This document shows positions 1-11,711 of a DNA stretch of 64,000 bases, piece by piece. The notes beneath the pieces are model-generated. The model saw only the letters and a program-made list of their open reading frames with translations, was not told the DNA's origin and did no database searches. This DNA is from Polytrichum commune (lineage: Eukaryota > Streptophyta > Polytrichopsida > Polytrichales > Polytrichaceae), in contig OX485804.1 of NCBI GenBank assembly GCA_950295325.1, positions 65,004,533-65,068,532 of the forward strand, written 5' to 3'. A program made the position numbers and the translations under genes. How positions within the stretch are numbered: the first letter of the stretch is position 1; every line of letters begins with the position of its first letter.

Positions 1-1560
1 GAGGCGAATCCTTGTTTTGTTGAGTGTGCAAGTAATATAGGTTAAGAGTATGGAGAGACGGGATAGATGTAGCGGAAGGGTGAAGGTTGGCCAGAAAAAT
101 GCATCCTGAAGGGCGGGAAACTCAGGCCGGAGGGAAGGATTGACGCCTCAACATCGAATGGTCGTAGTGCAGAGCAGGTCGTTGCAACTTGACACAAAAC
201 GGGGGCCGAGGCGGAACTGATGATTGAATGATGTGAAGTAGCAAGGTAGGAGGGGGCATCAGATCTGCTAGCGAAATCCCAGATGTGGGAGAGAGAGAAG
301 GAGAAATATCAGCACAGAGACGTCCGCTGATGCCTAGGGAGGGACTGATCCTTCCGACAGATGCACCGCACGGCTGGGGTCGAGGCCGAGTGACCGCAGA
401 TAGCCGCACCTGGGTAGCAGGCAGAATCGGAGCCGGCATGATGGTTGTGCACCTCACCGCTCTCCCTGGACGACTATGAGTTGTTCCGTGCTGCACATTC
501 AGACACAAGGGAAGGAAGAAGGCGACATCGGGAGTAAGGAAGGAACCAAGGGCAACTCACCGCTGATGCGCAAGGACCCCTTCCCGCGGCCGCCTTTCAG
601 TATCGTTCTCATTCATCTTTTGCTGGTTACCAACAACTTCACTGCCATTATAATGCTTTCGATCGAATTGTCCCACGGGAAATTGGATAGAGGTCAGATG
701 ACACTTCATCATTTTTGAGAGGTGAGGACTTTGCAGTACTTTGTTGGGCGGCGTTGCCGAGGACTGGATTGAACATTGTCCGAAGTGGTGCGGAAGGTCT
801 TCCTTCTGATATATGTCTGGAGGTAGTCCCTAAGTCGGGTAGCCCCGAGAGGGAAGGGTCTTGGTCTCTGTTGTGGAAAAAAAAGGCACACATCGGCAAA
901 GTGGGTGGAGGTTGGGCAGCGAGGTTTTAGGACTCCTGTTGGTTTTTCGGGTTGCTTGTAATCTGCTTGTGCAAACTTCTGCAGAAGTCAGTTGGTTAAT
1001 TGAAATGGGGAAGGAGTTGATGATGAATTGGTGGGGGGTAAGTAGAAGTCACCAAGAGCAATGCAGGTCCTCGAGGTGTTGGCGCTCAAAGTCTGTCCTC
1101 GGCAGCAGCAAGTGATTCAGTGATGCCGGCATGGAAGAATCGCCATGACATTCCTCAGGCTTTGGAGTCAGGGGGCATGCCGGAAGTTAGCACTGGAATT
1201 CCAACCGATTACTAGCCCTGGTACCGAGGAAGTCACAAGGAGGTTGCAATGGTGACAACGTGCAGGAGATTCTAGTGGCCGGCGACTCCCGAGGGACCTC
1301 AGACCATTATGAAGAGGAGGGGGTTGAAGCATAGTTAGAAATGAGCAAAGGAAGTAGCACAGGGAGGACGGGGGTGCAGATGCTCCTTCCGGATGTAACT
1401 GATCAGCTCTCTTGAGGAATGGTTAGGGGACTAGGGGGTGTTGGAGCTGTGAGGTGTGGGTGTAGGACCTAGGACTTGGGGTTGGAAGCGGCTTGTAGCT
1501 AGTGGGAGATAGGAGGCAGGTGACTGTCTGAATTCTTTGACTATGGAGGTATGGTGCAAT
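1..1560. other. GC-richer stretch without a recognised gene
   Basis: The first 1.5 kb is richer in G and purine runs than most of the window and holds only short ORFs (longest 128 aa on the minus strand at 122-508, and 84 aa on the plus strand at 861-1,115). None shows a domain I recognise and frames are broken often. It may be an old retroelement or gene remnant, but no diagnostic motif is visible. Confidence 0.4.
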
Positions 1561-1799
1561 TTAGGCTAGGAGGTGAGAAGAATTTAATCGACTCATTGGT
1601 GATTGACATTGTTGGCGATTAAGCATTTTTGAATGCTCGCATGGTTAATAAAGAAAAAAGGTGTTATACAAACCACTTCTCCCACCTCTTTGATTATGCT
1701 TGTACACGTGGATGACATGCTTGAATGTGGCACATGATCCCTCACCTGGACTAGGACGCAATTGAAGGGTGGGGGTGATTGGGGCTCACACATAGACAC

Positions 1800-2163
1800 T
1801 CAAAACATCTCGAATTGCTCTAACGTGGGGGTCGGTGTATTCAAATAGTAGATTCACAAGGAAGCCCTTGTTCTTTATGCAGTAGTGTTTTAGAAAATCA
1901 ACTCTCCCATCCTCCATTGCAGTGACCAAAGCACAATATTTGACTCCATCACTTAATTATGTTGGCCTTGGATATTTCACACGCTCACTTTCCAATTTCG
2001 CCATCACTGTATCGTTTGCTCTTTTCAAAGCTTGATTGTGAGAGTTTCTCTTATTTTCCGCCAAATGATTCCCCCTCCTTCTTTCCTTTTCTTCCTCGGT
2101 TCTCCACTCTTTCTTGTTGGGAAGAGCCATGTTGAAGAAAAAAAAGAAACCTTCACAATCCAC
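1800..2163 (-). pseudogene. Possible degraded gene fragment, function unknown
   Basis: Read on the minus strand, an ATG at 2,163 or 2,130 opens a highly charged segment rich in Lys, Arg and Glu, then one in-frame TAA near 1,957. The same frame then stays open for about 45 more codons to a TGA near 1,794. The second part contains the segment LVNLLFEYTDPHVRAIRDVL, which looks like real protein rather than chance. Continuity across a single stop suggests a recently broken exon or pseudogene. I do not recognise the family, so no function is given. The AT-rich flanks offer no clear promoter. Confidence 0.3.
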
Positions 2164-3066
2164 AATATGTCATAGTTAGATTCTAAACGATTATCAACAA
2201 AGTCGTAGACCTCTAATTATAACAACACAAATTCACAAACATTTTATATACCCATTCTAATCATTACTATGAAGCTTTAGGCTTCATTAAAGGACATCAC
2301 AAAAGTGGGGAAAAAACGCACGTACTATCATAAAAACCTTAAAAAAAGCCTCGAACCCCTAAAATCAATGAAACAAATGTTTACATGAATGGAATGTCCC
2401 AAAGTCCCTATTCCAAATTCAAATCATCATATTTCTAATTCTACATTAATCCTTCCATGAGCTTAATTATTTAATAATTTGAAACAAGTTTAAACCCTTC
2501 AAAAAATACATCATCAAACACTAAACTATGAAAATTAGAACCTAAACCTAAAATTCTAAATCCTACTTTCAAACCCATTCAACCAAACCCTAAATACTAT
2601 ACATTTTCCACACTATCACCCCTAAACCCTAAACCATTACAAAGAACCTTGGAAATCAATAAAATACAAAACAAAACAAAACAAAAACATAGTTCTAAAT
2701 TTTACATAAAGTCACGAGTTTCGAGAAAAAGAACTTAATACAAAAAAAAAAAAAAAACCACATGCTTACCTCAATGCTTGTGGTGCTCACTAGAAACTCA
2801 CTCCCCCTCGGCTACCTAGAGCTTATTCTTAGCCACACACTTTGCTCATTGTTTGTGGAGCTCTCTGTGAAACCTCGAGCTTCACAGATGAGGGGCGGAC
2901 AGCAAAGTGAGTCGGGCAGCAGCAGACTGAATTTCGGGCAGGGCAACAGAGTCTCGGGAGCCGGGCAGCGGCAGCTCCTCACAAACGAGGAGCGCCTAGT
3001 GCCGAGGCTGGGCGGGTAGTGAGGCACGGGTCCCTCACTGTCCCGCCCTTAGAGGCGAGGGGGGCA
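2164..3066. other. AT-rich spacer with degenerate telomere-like motifs and a poly-A tract
   Basis: No gene seen. Between about 2,520 and 2,640 there are scattered AAACCCTAAA-type motifs resembling the plant telomere repeat, none in a long tandem run. A poly-A run of about 16 bases sits near 2,742. A GC-rich patch at 2,870-3,065 leads into the foldback element. Confidence 0.5.
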
Positions 3067-4262
3067 GACATTAAACACACCCGTACGAACTTTCAGGGCT
3101 CTCAGATCCAGGCGGGGGCAACCCTCCTGGGAAATTTTTAAACCCGACCGAAAATTGCACCCCGCCCTGCCCAACTTCAAAGAAAAACATTGCCCTTGCA
3201 TTCTTGAAGGCCACTTGACTACAAATCCCATATTGAGTGTACTTTATCTTCAAGGTCCAAAATGCAATATATAATGTATGTTCACTTCCATTGAGTAAAT
3301 AAGCAATTGACTGGATTTCATTTTCAAAGTGAAACCGCCAATAAAACATGTAATTAACTTGGAAGTCTAAAATATTACAAAATCTTCATCAACACTGAGG
3401 TTATAATTTTTGTGACTTACCATTGAAAGGGACTTTATCATTCTAAAATGAAACTAAAATTAATGAATTATTTTATACAGGTTAAAAATTATTGTCTAGT
3501 TAAATACCTTCTACTTCACAAAGTATTCATATGCATTTAAATTTATTGAGTGTGATTGAATGTAACTAAGTTTAATTAATTTTGATTAATCCTAATTAAG
3601 CCCAATTATATCAGAAAATATGTTTACCAAATTAATTAAGCCTAATTAACTTTAAATTATATTTACTGGAGTTAATTCCATTAAGTCATGATTAATTCCA
3701 GTAAGTAGAGTTTATAGTTAATTATTTTGGTTGGCATGCTTTCTGATTTGATTGGGCTTAATTAGAATTGATCAGGATTAATCAGAATTTATTAGACTTA
3801 GTTGCATTCAATCACACTTAACTAGTTTAAATGCGTATGAAAACTTTGTGATAGTAGAAGGTATTGACTATAATATTCCTGATATATATATATATATATA
3901 TAGATCATTAATTTTAGTTCCATTTTAGAATGACAAAGACCCTTTCAATTGGAAGTCACAAAAATTATAACCTCAATGCTAATGAGGATTTCGTAATATT
4001 TTTAACTTCCAAGTTAATTACATGCTCTATTGGCAATTTCACTTTGAAAATGAAATCCAATCAATTACTTATTTACTCAATGGAAGTGAACATATATATT
4101 GGATTTGAGACCTTGAAAATGAAGTGCACTCGATATGGGATTTGTGGATAAGTGGCCTTCAAGAATGCAAGGACAATAAATTTTTCGAAGTCGGGCGGGC
4201 GGACAGCTGCCCTTGCCCGAATATTCCTCCCCCGAAAAGTTTGCGGGGGGGAACTTAACATC
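3067..4262. mobile_element. Foldback (large inverted repeat) element FB1
   Basis: Two inverted arms of roughly 400 bp (about 3,067-3,470 and 3,905-4,262) flank an AT-rich centre full of short TTAATTAA-like blocks. Outer tips read GACATTAA on the left and the complement of GATGTTAAG on the right, followed by a C-run and CGAACT. The same arms recur at 21,573-22,755 (both arms, right tip missing) and at 6,673-7,140 (one arm). No transposase is encoded, so this is non-autonomous. The superfamily is undecided because no clean target duplication is visible outside the tips. Confidence 0.8.
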
Positions 4263-5329
4263 CGCTATGGGGGGGAATCCAGAAAATCTAAAAAGTTGGA
4301 GGTGCGGGAACCAAGTGACCTTAACATTCCCTGAAAAGATTGTGGAGATCCACACCACATTGATTCAATCAATAGGTACAATTATTCGGTTGGGGGCGGC
4401 ACACATACCCATACAATTCAAGTACGAAGAACTATGCGCTCAGTTGTTCATTGTATCATCTCTTAGAACTTTTGCCTGTCCATAATCGCTTAGCTATGCT
4501 TTTCATTGCATTTGTTGGAGCTTTCAGCTGTCAAATATTCAGTTTGCTGGTCAATGACAGGTTCTGAGATTGGAAGGAAGGCATAGTCATCTTTCAACAA
4601 ACGCTAGTTGAGTGGTAATTCTCAACTCTGTTACACTTGTGTTGTTAGGAATGTGCTCTGAATACGGTGGTTTGTCTTTTCGACGATCTAACAGGTGTCT
4701 CATTTCGGATGTTACACTCGTTACTACATGCATTCACTGATAGCCTCCCCACACCTGCTGGTGGTGAGGCCAATCGCCGGCTCCCACCAGCAGGGTCGCA
4801 CTTTATATTAACTCTATAGCAGTGGCAGCGACTGGTCGCATCGGTCCTGGCACTCGCTCGTTCGCTGCTGCGATCGGCAATTTCACACGTCATATAATTC
4901 CGTACTATATGATAATCTCGAGCAAGATCATTTCAAGCAAGGTAATTCTGCACTTTTGGATAGTTTCAAGTGATATAATTCACTACGTTTTCACTTTCGC
5001 AATGAGTGAGTTTACAGAAAGGCCACGAATTCATATTTCTTTATAAGTATATTGAATATCACATTTAGGCAAAGCTTACTATGTGGAATTACGCAATGCT
5101 ATATCTATTTATTGTACATTTCATATTGTACAAACAAATGTTAAATTGGTAGTTTGGACATTATGAAACATTGACAACTTTACTTGGTAAAAACTTATCT
5201 CATTAGTAAAATGATATAGCACCGTGTAAATCCAAATAGTAAGTCACACTAAATACCATATTTGACTAATTTTCCATAGAGATTTTTTTGGTATGATCGG
5301 TTAAATTTCTATTCTTTCCAAGTCCTATT

Positions 5330-5580
5330 GGTGACATGTTGCATGAACTTTCGGTTTTTTCTTTATTAATTTGAGGCATGTTCTCTATATTCCTCTAGAA
5401 CGCTTGATAAGTTTTGTGAGGTCTTGTTCAACCGGGTCATTTCTCAAAATCAACTAGTTCGTCTTTGTAACTTTAGATACCAAATTCTCGTGAATTCTCG
5501 AACTTCAACCGGGTCATTTCTCAAAATCAACCAGTTCGCCTTTGTAACTTTAGGTTATTTCTCGAACTGAACCAGGTCAT
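5330..5580. repeat. Dispersed short repeat with internal tandem copy
   Basis: A block including TTTATTAATTTGAGGCATG and ATTCCTCTAGAA is followed by two copies of CAACCGGGTCATTTCTCAAA about 90 bp apart. Relatives occur at 14,840-14,905, 28,990-29,165 and, inverted, 53,735-53,870. No coding capacity; element type not assigned. Confidence 0.55.
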
Positions 5581-5592
5581 CTATATGGAACG

Positions 5593-6261
5593 CTCGGGGA
5601 GTTCACTAGACATGTATATATGTATACACGTGCGTGACAAGGGTATTTATTCAAGGGGTATTTAATTATCCATCCTTAATTTTTTGTACCGTATTATTAT
5701 ATAATTATATAATTTCTTGTTTTTTAAATGACCCTATAATTACTTTTAAATTTGATGAAGCTCTAATTTTAAGCTAGGTATGTTCATTATAATTATTTGA
5801 TTTTGCTCCAAAGGGTTTAAGTCTTTAAGAGCATTCAAAGTACTAAGTCACCAAAATCCAAGGCATAGCAAGGTTTTACATTAAGAGTGTTCATAAACAG
5901 TTTCAAACAACAAAATCAGCCCATGTTCCTCAATCAAGCTACACGCACAATTAGACACAACGGTACTGAGTGTCCAAAAAAAACAATTAAAACACCAACA
6001 ACAAAGCAAGCCTCTCAACACAAAGGACACCCTATTTCAAAAAAAACCTAGGATCCTTAAATCCTACGGTATATTTTTACAAATATTTTAAAAATATGCG
6101 TTATTTGTATCAAGCCTATATTATTTATAATACAAATTTTATCATACATACTCACCTATATTACTTCTAAGAAAATTATAAGTTTTTCCTTTTGTGAATA
6201 TAAATTACCCTATATTTTCCTGCACGTTGTTTTCTAATATTATCGCAGTGAACTCCCCGAG
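5593..6261. mobile_element. Non-autonomous hAT-type element, copy 1 (669 bp)
   Basis: Terminal inverted repeats start CTCGGGGAGTTCACT at both ends, and the element is flanked by the identical 8-bp duplication ATGGAACG (5,585-5,592 and 6,262-6,269). An 8-bp duplication is characteristic of the hAT superfamily. It encodes no transposase. It matches the element at 17,599-18,593 along its length except for about 325 bp missing from its middle, so it is an internal-deletion derivative or the other copy gained sequence. It sits in the upstream part of gene copy A. Confidence 0.9.
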
Positions 6262-6524
6262 ATGGAACGGCCGATTCTCCTGGGCGGCCTATGAGTCTAC
6301 AGGGAGACAGGCTCAGCATCTAAACTATGGTCTGCTGCTGTTAATTAATCATATCTCCTGCTTTAGCTCTCTTTCAACAAACGCCTGTGCATTTGTCGCA
6401 CTGTGGATATCTTGATAAGTACCTTGTCAGTTTTCTCCTACAACTGGTACCACATTCGTCTTGGGGATCATAAACAGGATTTAGACCTTACAGAACGTTT
6501 TCGAGTGCACTGGTTATACAGGCC

Positions 6525-6680
6525 ATGGTGCCAAAGAGAAATTTTCCTCAGGTGCCACTTTCCATTCCGAAAATGCCGCGATCGCATTTCAATAACCCAC
6601 AATGCAATTGTGGTGCCATTTCCTCCCCAGCGCCAGCCATGATGACAACTTCGACAAGAGTAACACCCGGCAGACATTAA
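6525..6680 (+). CDS. Truncated 51-aa ORF of family copy A
   Basis: ATG follows the conserved acceptor-like block TACAGGCC, as in copies B and C. The ORF keeps the basic N-terminus (MVPKRNFPQ) and the family signature CGAISSPAPA, then runs into the inserted element, whose own TTAA supplies the stop codon at 6,678-6,680. The family's C-terminal SGQEEL...RKL region is lost. The break falls after CCCGGCA, which B retains uninterrupted as CCCGGCACACC. Function unknown; likely a dead copy. Confidence 0.5.
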   Translation: MVPKRNFPQVPLSIPKMPRSHFNNPQCNCGAISSPAPAMMTTSTRVTPGRH

Positions 6681-7140
6681 GTCCCCCCATACGAACTGTG
6701 GGGGGTGTCAGATCTGGGCGGGGGCAGCCTCCAGGGAATTTTTTTAACTTGACCGAAAATTGCTGTCCGCCCCGCCCAACTTCGAAAAAATATTGCCCTT
6801 GCATTCTTGAAGGCCGCTTGACTACAAATCCCATACTGAGTGCACTTCACCTTAAAGGTCTAAAATTCAATATATATGTGCACTTCCAATTAGTAAATAA
6901 GCAATTCATTGGAATTTCATTCCAGAAGTGAAACCATCAATGAAGCACGTAAGTAACTTGGAGGTCAAATAAAATTACAAAATCCTCATTAACATTGAGG
7001 TTATAATTTTTATGACTTACCATTTGAAATTGTCTTTGTCATTCTAAAATGACACTTAAATTTAGTGTGTTGATTTAGTATGTATTTTTTATAATATTTT
7101 AGTAATGCCGTCTACTTTCACAAGTATTCATACACAATTA
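6673..7140. mobile_element. Single arm of an FB-type foldback element inserted in gene copy A
   Basis: Begins GACATTAAGTCCCCCC and CGAACT, like the outer tip of FB1 and FB3, and stays similar to their arms up to about 7,080. Only one arm is present, so this copy is a truncated or rearranged element. Gene copy A sequence resumes at about 7,170. Confidence 0.75.
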
Positions 7141-7730
7141 ATGTAATTATTGGAATATTAGTTCGTACGTACCAGTGTCATAGGTGACTTAATATCTCTC
7201 CACTTGCAAGAAGAACAGCACTAAGTAATGCACTAACGAGAGAGAAGCATGTTGTGTTAAGATCCATAAATAAAGTTTTCACCCATAGATGTATACTGCA
7301 TTTCAACCTCTATGTGTTTAGGAGTTTTCACTCTAAAGACGAAAATAGGACCACAACAATGTGAAGATCAAACACTGCAATGATTCAGGGCGCAATGCAC
7401 CAAACACACATAAACCCCAAGGAACCCTGAGCAGCCCACACACACACTCACCAAATCCTCACAGTGGTGCCTCCAAACTTCGGCACGAATCTCAACGCAA
7501 ACAGACGTAAATGCATTTCTTGCAATAGATTCGACCGTTGGATTCCCTGGCTACTTGATTTCATCGCAGCCGTCCACTTAGAGAACCCTAGCCCTAGCCC
7601 ACCGCAACCAGTCGATCTCAGCATCCAGGAAGTCCAGGATCGTAGATCTAGATGGATCCCCACCGTTGATTTCTATGTGTGTATTACACACGATTGAGTT
7701 GTGTCGAAACTTAGGGCCAATTCACACGTC

Positions 7731-8590
7731 CTAAATAAATGTTGATTTTGCAATTTGTAGTTCTTCGTGGTGATATTTGTTTATGTATGTTTGGAGGTTG
7801 CAAATTTCTCCATGATGTTCACATGTTGAGATTATGTTGAGCCAGTAAGGTATGGTGTGTGTAATGTGTATGTGGGGTGTGGGGGTTGGGGGTTGGTTTG
7901 TTGCGGGTAGTTCCTTCATTTGCTAGTTGGTCTCTAATTTTGTTGCCCGAGATTCCAAAGTGTGTTGTAACATTTTGTTGTTGTTGTTATGTTGTGCTTA
8001 GTCTGTAGAATTTGGTGGACTATGGTTGAGATAAATAGTTTGTCGAGGTGTTTGTGCTGGGATGAGAGGTGGCAGATGTGATTGTTGATGAGGTATATGT
8101 TGTTGAGGTTGTCAATATACATGTAGGTATTTTGTGGTTTGTCTTTTGTGCTGGTGAGGGCAATGAATAGGGCCTAGAGTCTTGCGCGTAGTATGTTTGG
8201 TAGTCCAGGGAGCCTTTCTACAATACGGAGGTTATTATTTGGACAATAAACCCACGAGCCATCAATGTTTCCTATGTTGTGTTTGTCTGGCGGTATGAAG
8301 GAACCATCTCTATATATGCATTATTGTGGCTCGTGTTAGGGGTATGTATGTGATAGATTATGTGAGGGAAAGGGGTTGTATTACTATGTAAGGTTGATGA
8401 GTTAGTTTTAGGGTTGTTCACCATAGTTTTGTGAGTTTGATTGTATATTCTATGGGTGTGGGTTGTGTGGGGTTGGTTTTTGCATGTGTGTTCTAAAGTT
8501 CGAAGATGTTGGTTATGAGGTTATGAGTTAGTTGATGGTTTCAAGGAACCCACCTTCTGAGAAGGAGGAACTACCCTTACGGTGGTGCTT
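7731..8590 (-). pseudogene. Decayed LINE fragment with RNase H domain
   Basis: Reading the minus strand from about 8,320, translation gives an RNase H-like order: RDGSFIPPDKHNIGN (first catalytic Asp), then LRIVERLPGLPNILRA with the catalytic Glu position broken by a stop, then YMYIDNLNNIYLINNH, which matches the usual YTDSL..I motif, then a degraded GN motif near 7,935. A further open stretch at 7,733-7,919 continues after it. Stops and shifts show it is dead. It lies downstream, in reading direction, of the thumb-like segment at 10,100-10,500 and is separated from it by an inserted piggyBac-like MITE. Confidence 0.6.
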
Positions 8591-8596
8591 GGTTAA

Positions 8597-9421
8597 CCCC
8601 TAAGTGCCCGAGCAACCATATATGGTTGACCAAAAATTTCGGCTCGTTTGTGTGTGGGCATGTAAATTCCTTTGACCGTGTAAAATTTTTTGGCGGGCAG
8701 TATGGAAGGGCAACTTTTGGATTGAGGCATTTTTGACCAAAAAGAGTAAATATTCGATTTTAGAGAGGGTCGCAAAGGCATATATGTCCGTGATATAGGG
8801 AATGGGTGGAGAAAGTGCTTTACTATTTCCTCAATGTTTCAGCTAATTGGACTATTGTACTTGTTTTTGACATCCAAAGAGTTCTCATTATTCATTTCTT
8901 TTGAAAAGTGTCGTAGTGGAAAGAGTAAAAAAATTCCGTATTTTTGACCGTCGAATATTAGTATTCACAATTACCAATGTGAAGTAATTTGCAATATCAA
9001 ATCGTCAAGTGTTAAAATAAAGAAAATGCATTTCAAGAATTGCAAGGAGGATTGCAAAATGATTGGGATAGCTCTATATGCATACATAGGGTCTTTGGAA
9101 TCACATTTTCGTATTCTTTCACATGTTGGAGTTGTTCGTGTCACCTCAAACTCCTAAAAACACTTATGAGCAAATCATACCAACATTGTGGGGAGAGGCG
9201 GCATACAAAAAAAAGAATGTATACATTTCTCTTGTTTGAATCTCACAACTCTTATGCAATCTCGGTCTCAAAATTGGTATGCATACTAATAAACAAGTTC
9301 TTTAAACATCTATACGGTTAGATTTTGGATAAAAGACAAATTCCTCCATTGGGGATTGTACTAAAGCCATGCACATATTTCTTAGGAAAAGTGCATTCCG
9401 AAAGGCTTGGGCACTTAGGGG
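8597..9421. mobile_element. piggyBac-like MITE with TTAA target duplication (825 bp)
   Basis: Inverted ends read CCCCTAAGTGCCCGAGC on the left and its near-complement GCTTGGGCACTTAGGGG on the right, directly flanked by TTAA at 8,593-8,596 and 9,422-9,425. TTAA duplications and CCC-starting tips are the hallmark of the piggyBac superfamily. The interior holds only short ORFs (for example 93 aa at 9,040-9,321) without a transposase DDD signature, so it is non-autonomous. It interrupts the LINE relic. Confidence 0.75.
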
Positions 9422-9429
9422 TTAAACAT

Positions 9430-10960
9430 GAACATGGTATAGAGGAACGGGCTCCCATTCACGTCGGCTAAAAATTAAAGATTGTCAAAAAATTGTAAGA
9501 AAAATGGGTATTTAATATTGAATGCATTCTAGATTTTTAATTACCTATAAGGTATTGAAATTGTAAGCTCAATATAGATTTTTTTTCCTACTTTAAGGAC
9601 TCCTACTATTCTAATTCCCAAAGATAATACCCCCCTTGAAAATAAGTGGTTATCACAGGTGTCTACACAAATTTACTATGAGTGCCCCCCCCCCCACGCA
9701 CGGGCCTACCCATTTGGTGGTGATTGGGATTGTGTTACATTGGCATAGTTAGGATTTCTTGATGGCTTGAGCTCCCCATTTATCTCTGCATGAGGTGGTT
9801 TTTGTGCAGGTGATGAGATGTATTTGTTTTCCGACGTATTGATTGTCATTATTGGTGTTTAGAGCATGCATTGGTTCTTGGGGTGGGGGTGTGGCTATTG
9901 GTTGTATTGGGATTGGGAATGGGATTTTAGCTTGTTGTAAGGCTTCTTTGGTCAATTTTGGGGAGGCGTTTAATTTGATTTTTTGAGATGGTGGTGATGC
10001 TATACATGTGGAGTTTGTTGAGGTATTTAATGGCATGTTTTTTCTTGTCTTGAGAGAGTAAAGCATATTGGGGTGCATGTTTCCATGCGAGTTTGAGAGG
10101 GATTTGTTGTAATGGAAAATCTTTATTGATGGTATTTATGAATATTTTCATATACTCTGTCTAGTAAAAACATGGCGCGAGCGAAAGGTGATCATGAGCA
10201 TGCTCGATAGCAAAGTTTAGAGAGGTGTTGGAATCCTCCGTACTTAGCATTGATGTGTTTGGCTAATCATTGGTAGATTAGTCCTACTTGTCTTAGGTCG
10301 TTAAGTGCGAATAATAATTATTTGCCTATGCAATATATGTAGTCCGGTAAAAGGGACATCGCGTTGATGTTGAAGTCCTCAATGGAGATATGGGTGAGAA
10401 TATGTGTGGTACTTTGGGGGATGTTGCACATATCTTTGGTGAATTTGCTAAGAAGTTTGTCCAATTTCCAGATGTTTGGTTTGGAGAAGGGGACTGCATA
10501 GTAGGCATAAGCTATACCTAGTTTGGATGGTGGTGTTAAGGATATGGATTTTTTTGTTTAATGATGGCAAATGATGTTAATGAATTGTTTGTTTGGTTTT
10601 TTTGTTTTTTGCATTGTTATGCACGTTTGCAATTTTCATTTGATTGAGGGGACAAGATGTATGCCCAGGTCTTCATTTTGGAATAGGGTGAGGAAAGGCT
10701 TCTATTTTCGTAGAATATTTTGGACTTGTATATAAGCTTTGAATACATATGGTTTGAATTTAGATTTGTTGGGACTTCTAGTGATGGTGAATTTTGTTAG
10801 TTACTATTTTTTGATCGTCCATGAAACCTGTTGCAGTCCATCAAAGTGGTTTGCCTTCACTTTACACTAAGTTTGAGGGTGCATTAATTGCAACATTGGA
10901 TTTCTATTTCCCACAATATGACCTTTGAATGATTTTCAAGGGCCCTTAGATTTAATGGTC
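9430..10960 (-). pseudogene. Decayed LINE fragment, region after the reverse-transcriptase palm (copy 1)
   Basis: On the minus strand at about 10,500-10,150, a conceptual frame with a few stops reads LLPDYIYCIGKQLLFALNDL and continues to KHINAKYGG. It is preceded by IPQSTTHILTHISIED. This layout resembles the thumb region that follows the RT palm in many LINEs (family knowledge; no search was possible). A Pro/Gln-rich linker follows at 9,750-10,080. A parallel copy with the same layout and some of the same stops lies at 42,721-42,925 plus 48,260-49,300, so the frame was already broken before the segment duplicated. Confidence 0.5.
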
Positions 10961-11711
10961 ACGGGTCTTGGTCCATATATAAAGCGGCACTAAGAACTGC
11001 ATTGGTAATAAGTTGTATTGATCGAACACTACAATCCCATGACAACCATGCAAGGAAACCTGTGGTCAAGTGGACAAAAACGTGATGATTGAGCCTTAGG
11101 GCCGCTTTATACCTAGAGGCCAAGCCAATTCCCCTTGAGGCCGTTTGCATGAAATTTTCGCCCCTTTGGGTTGGAGGCCAACCTTGACTACACATTATAA
11201 TAAGATTATAATGAGGGCCAATTTTTCCATATGTAAAGGTCTCAGGAAAAAGAAGTTAGGCCCATTCAATAAATCTAGCATAATCCAACGGATCTAGCAT
11301 AATCTAACATAGAGTTCTTCATATTTCCACATAATCCAATGGATATAGTTTGTTGAAAGAACTATACTTTATTAAAAAATGGGGTTTTATTGAAATGTGA
11401 CATTGGCCCTCCATTTTGGGTGCACCCAATTCAATGAGCTCGGGCCGTGTCATACCATGCATTTTTGATTAAAAATTTTATACCATTAAATCGGCTCGGC
11501 CTCTAGGTGTAAAGGGGTTGGGGCCAATTTCAGCCTTTTGGCCAATCACAAGTGAGGATTTCAAGCCTCTTACACAACGAATTGGCCCGGCCTCTAGGTG
11601 TAAATCGGGCCTTAGAACCAATTGGTATTATCCCAGGTCCAGGAAGGGAAAATGAAGAAAAGACCACTTGCTGCGAGAAGCAGGTCCTATGTCACAAAGT
11701 TGTGAACTATT
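9465..11711. repeat. Segmental duplication, unoccupied copy
   Basis: About 2.2 kb that is repeated at 40,365-50,107, where it is split by two large insertions. It includes the LINE relic and a Harbinger-like MITE, both older than the duplication. It preserves the empty sites for the DNA element at 40,604 (in the C-run at 9,683-9,697) and for the Ty3/gypsy element (GGTTGTATTGGG at about 9,899-9,910). Confidence 0.9.
11099..11611. mobile_element. Harbinger/Tourist-like MITE (513 bp)
   Basis: Flanked by TTA on both sides (11,096-11,098 and 11,612-11,614), with inverted ends beginning GGGCC and sharing the block ACCTAGAGGCC followed by CCAATTC. A 3-bp TTA duplication with G-rich tips points to PIF/Harbinger. 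The same element at the same place is found in the duplicate segment at 49,496-50,009, so it inserted before the duplication. Confidence 0.8.

Larger units (their letters stand above)
4335..7712 (+). pseudogene. Copy A of the three-copy small basic protein gene family, interrupted
   Basis: This locus matches copies B and C in pieces: upstream blocks at 4,335-4,740 and 6,280-6,520, the start of the coding region at 6,525-6,680, and the 3' untranslated and flanking part at 7,170-7,712, with an AATAAA at 7,269-7,274. It has been broken by a hAT-type element at 5,593-6,261 in its upstream part and by a half foldback element at 6,673-7,140 in its coding part. The 3' half of the reading frame seen in B and C is absent. 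A is therefore a truncated relative, probably non-functional. Confidence 0.7.

Noticed and set aside
2520-2640. Interstitial telomere array
   Set aside because: Only scattered, degenerate AAACCCTAAA motifs in an A/C-rich stretch, with no tandem run.
3071-4256. TTAA at both tips of FB1 as a piggyBac target duplication
   Set aside because: Similarity among the three copies extends outward beyond TTAA, so it belongs to the element's ends rather than to the target.
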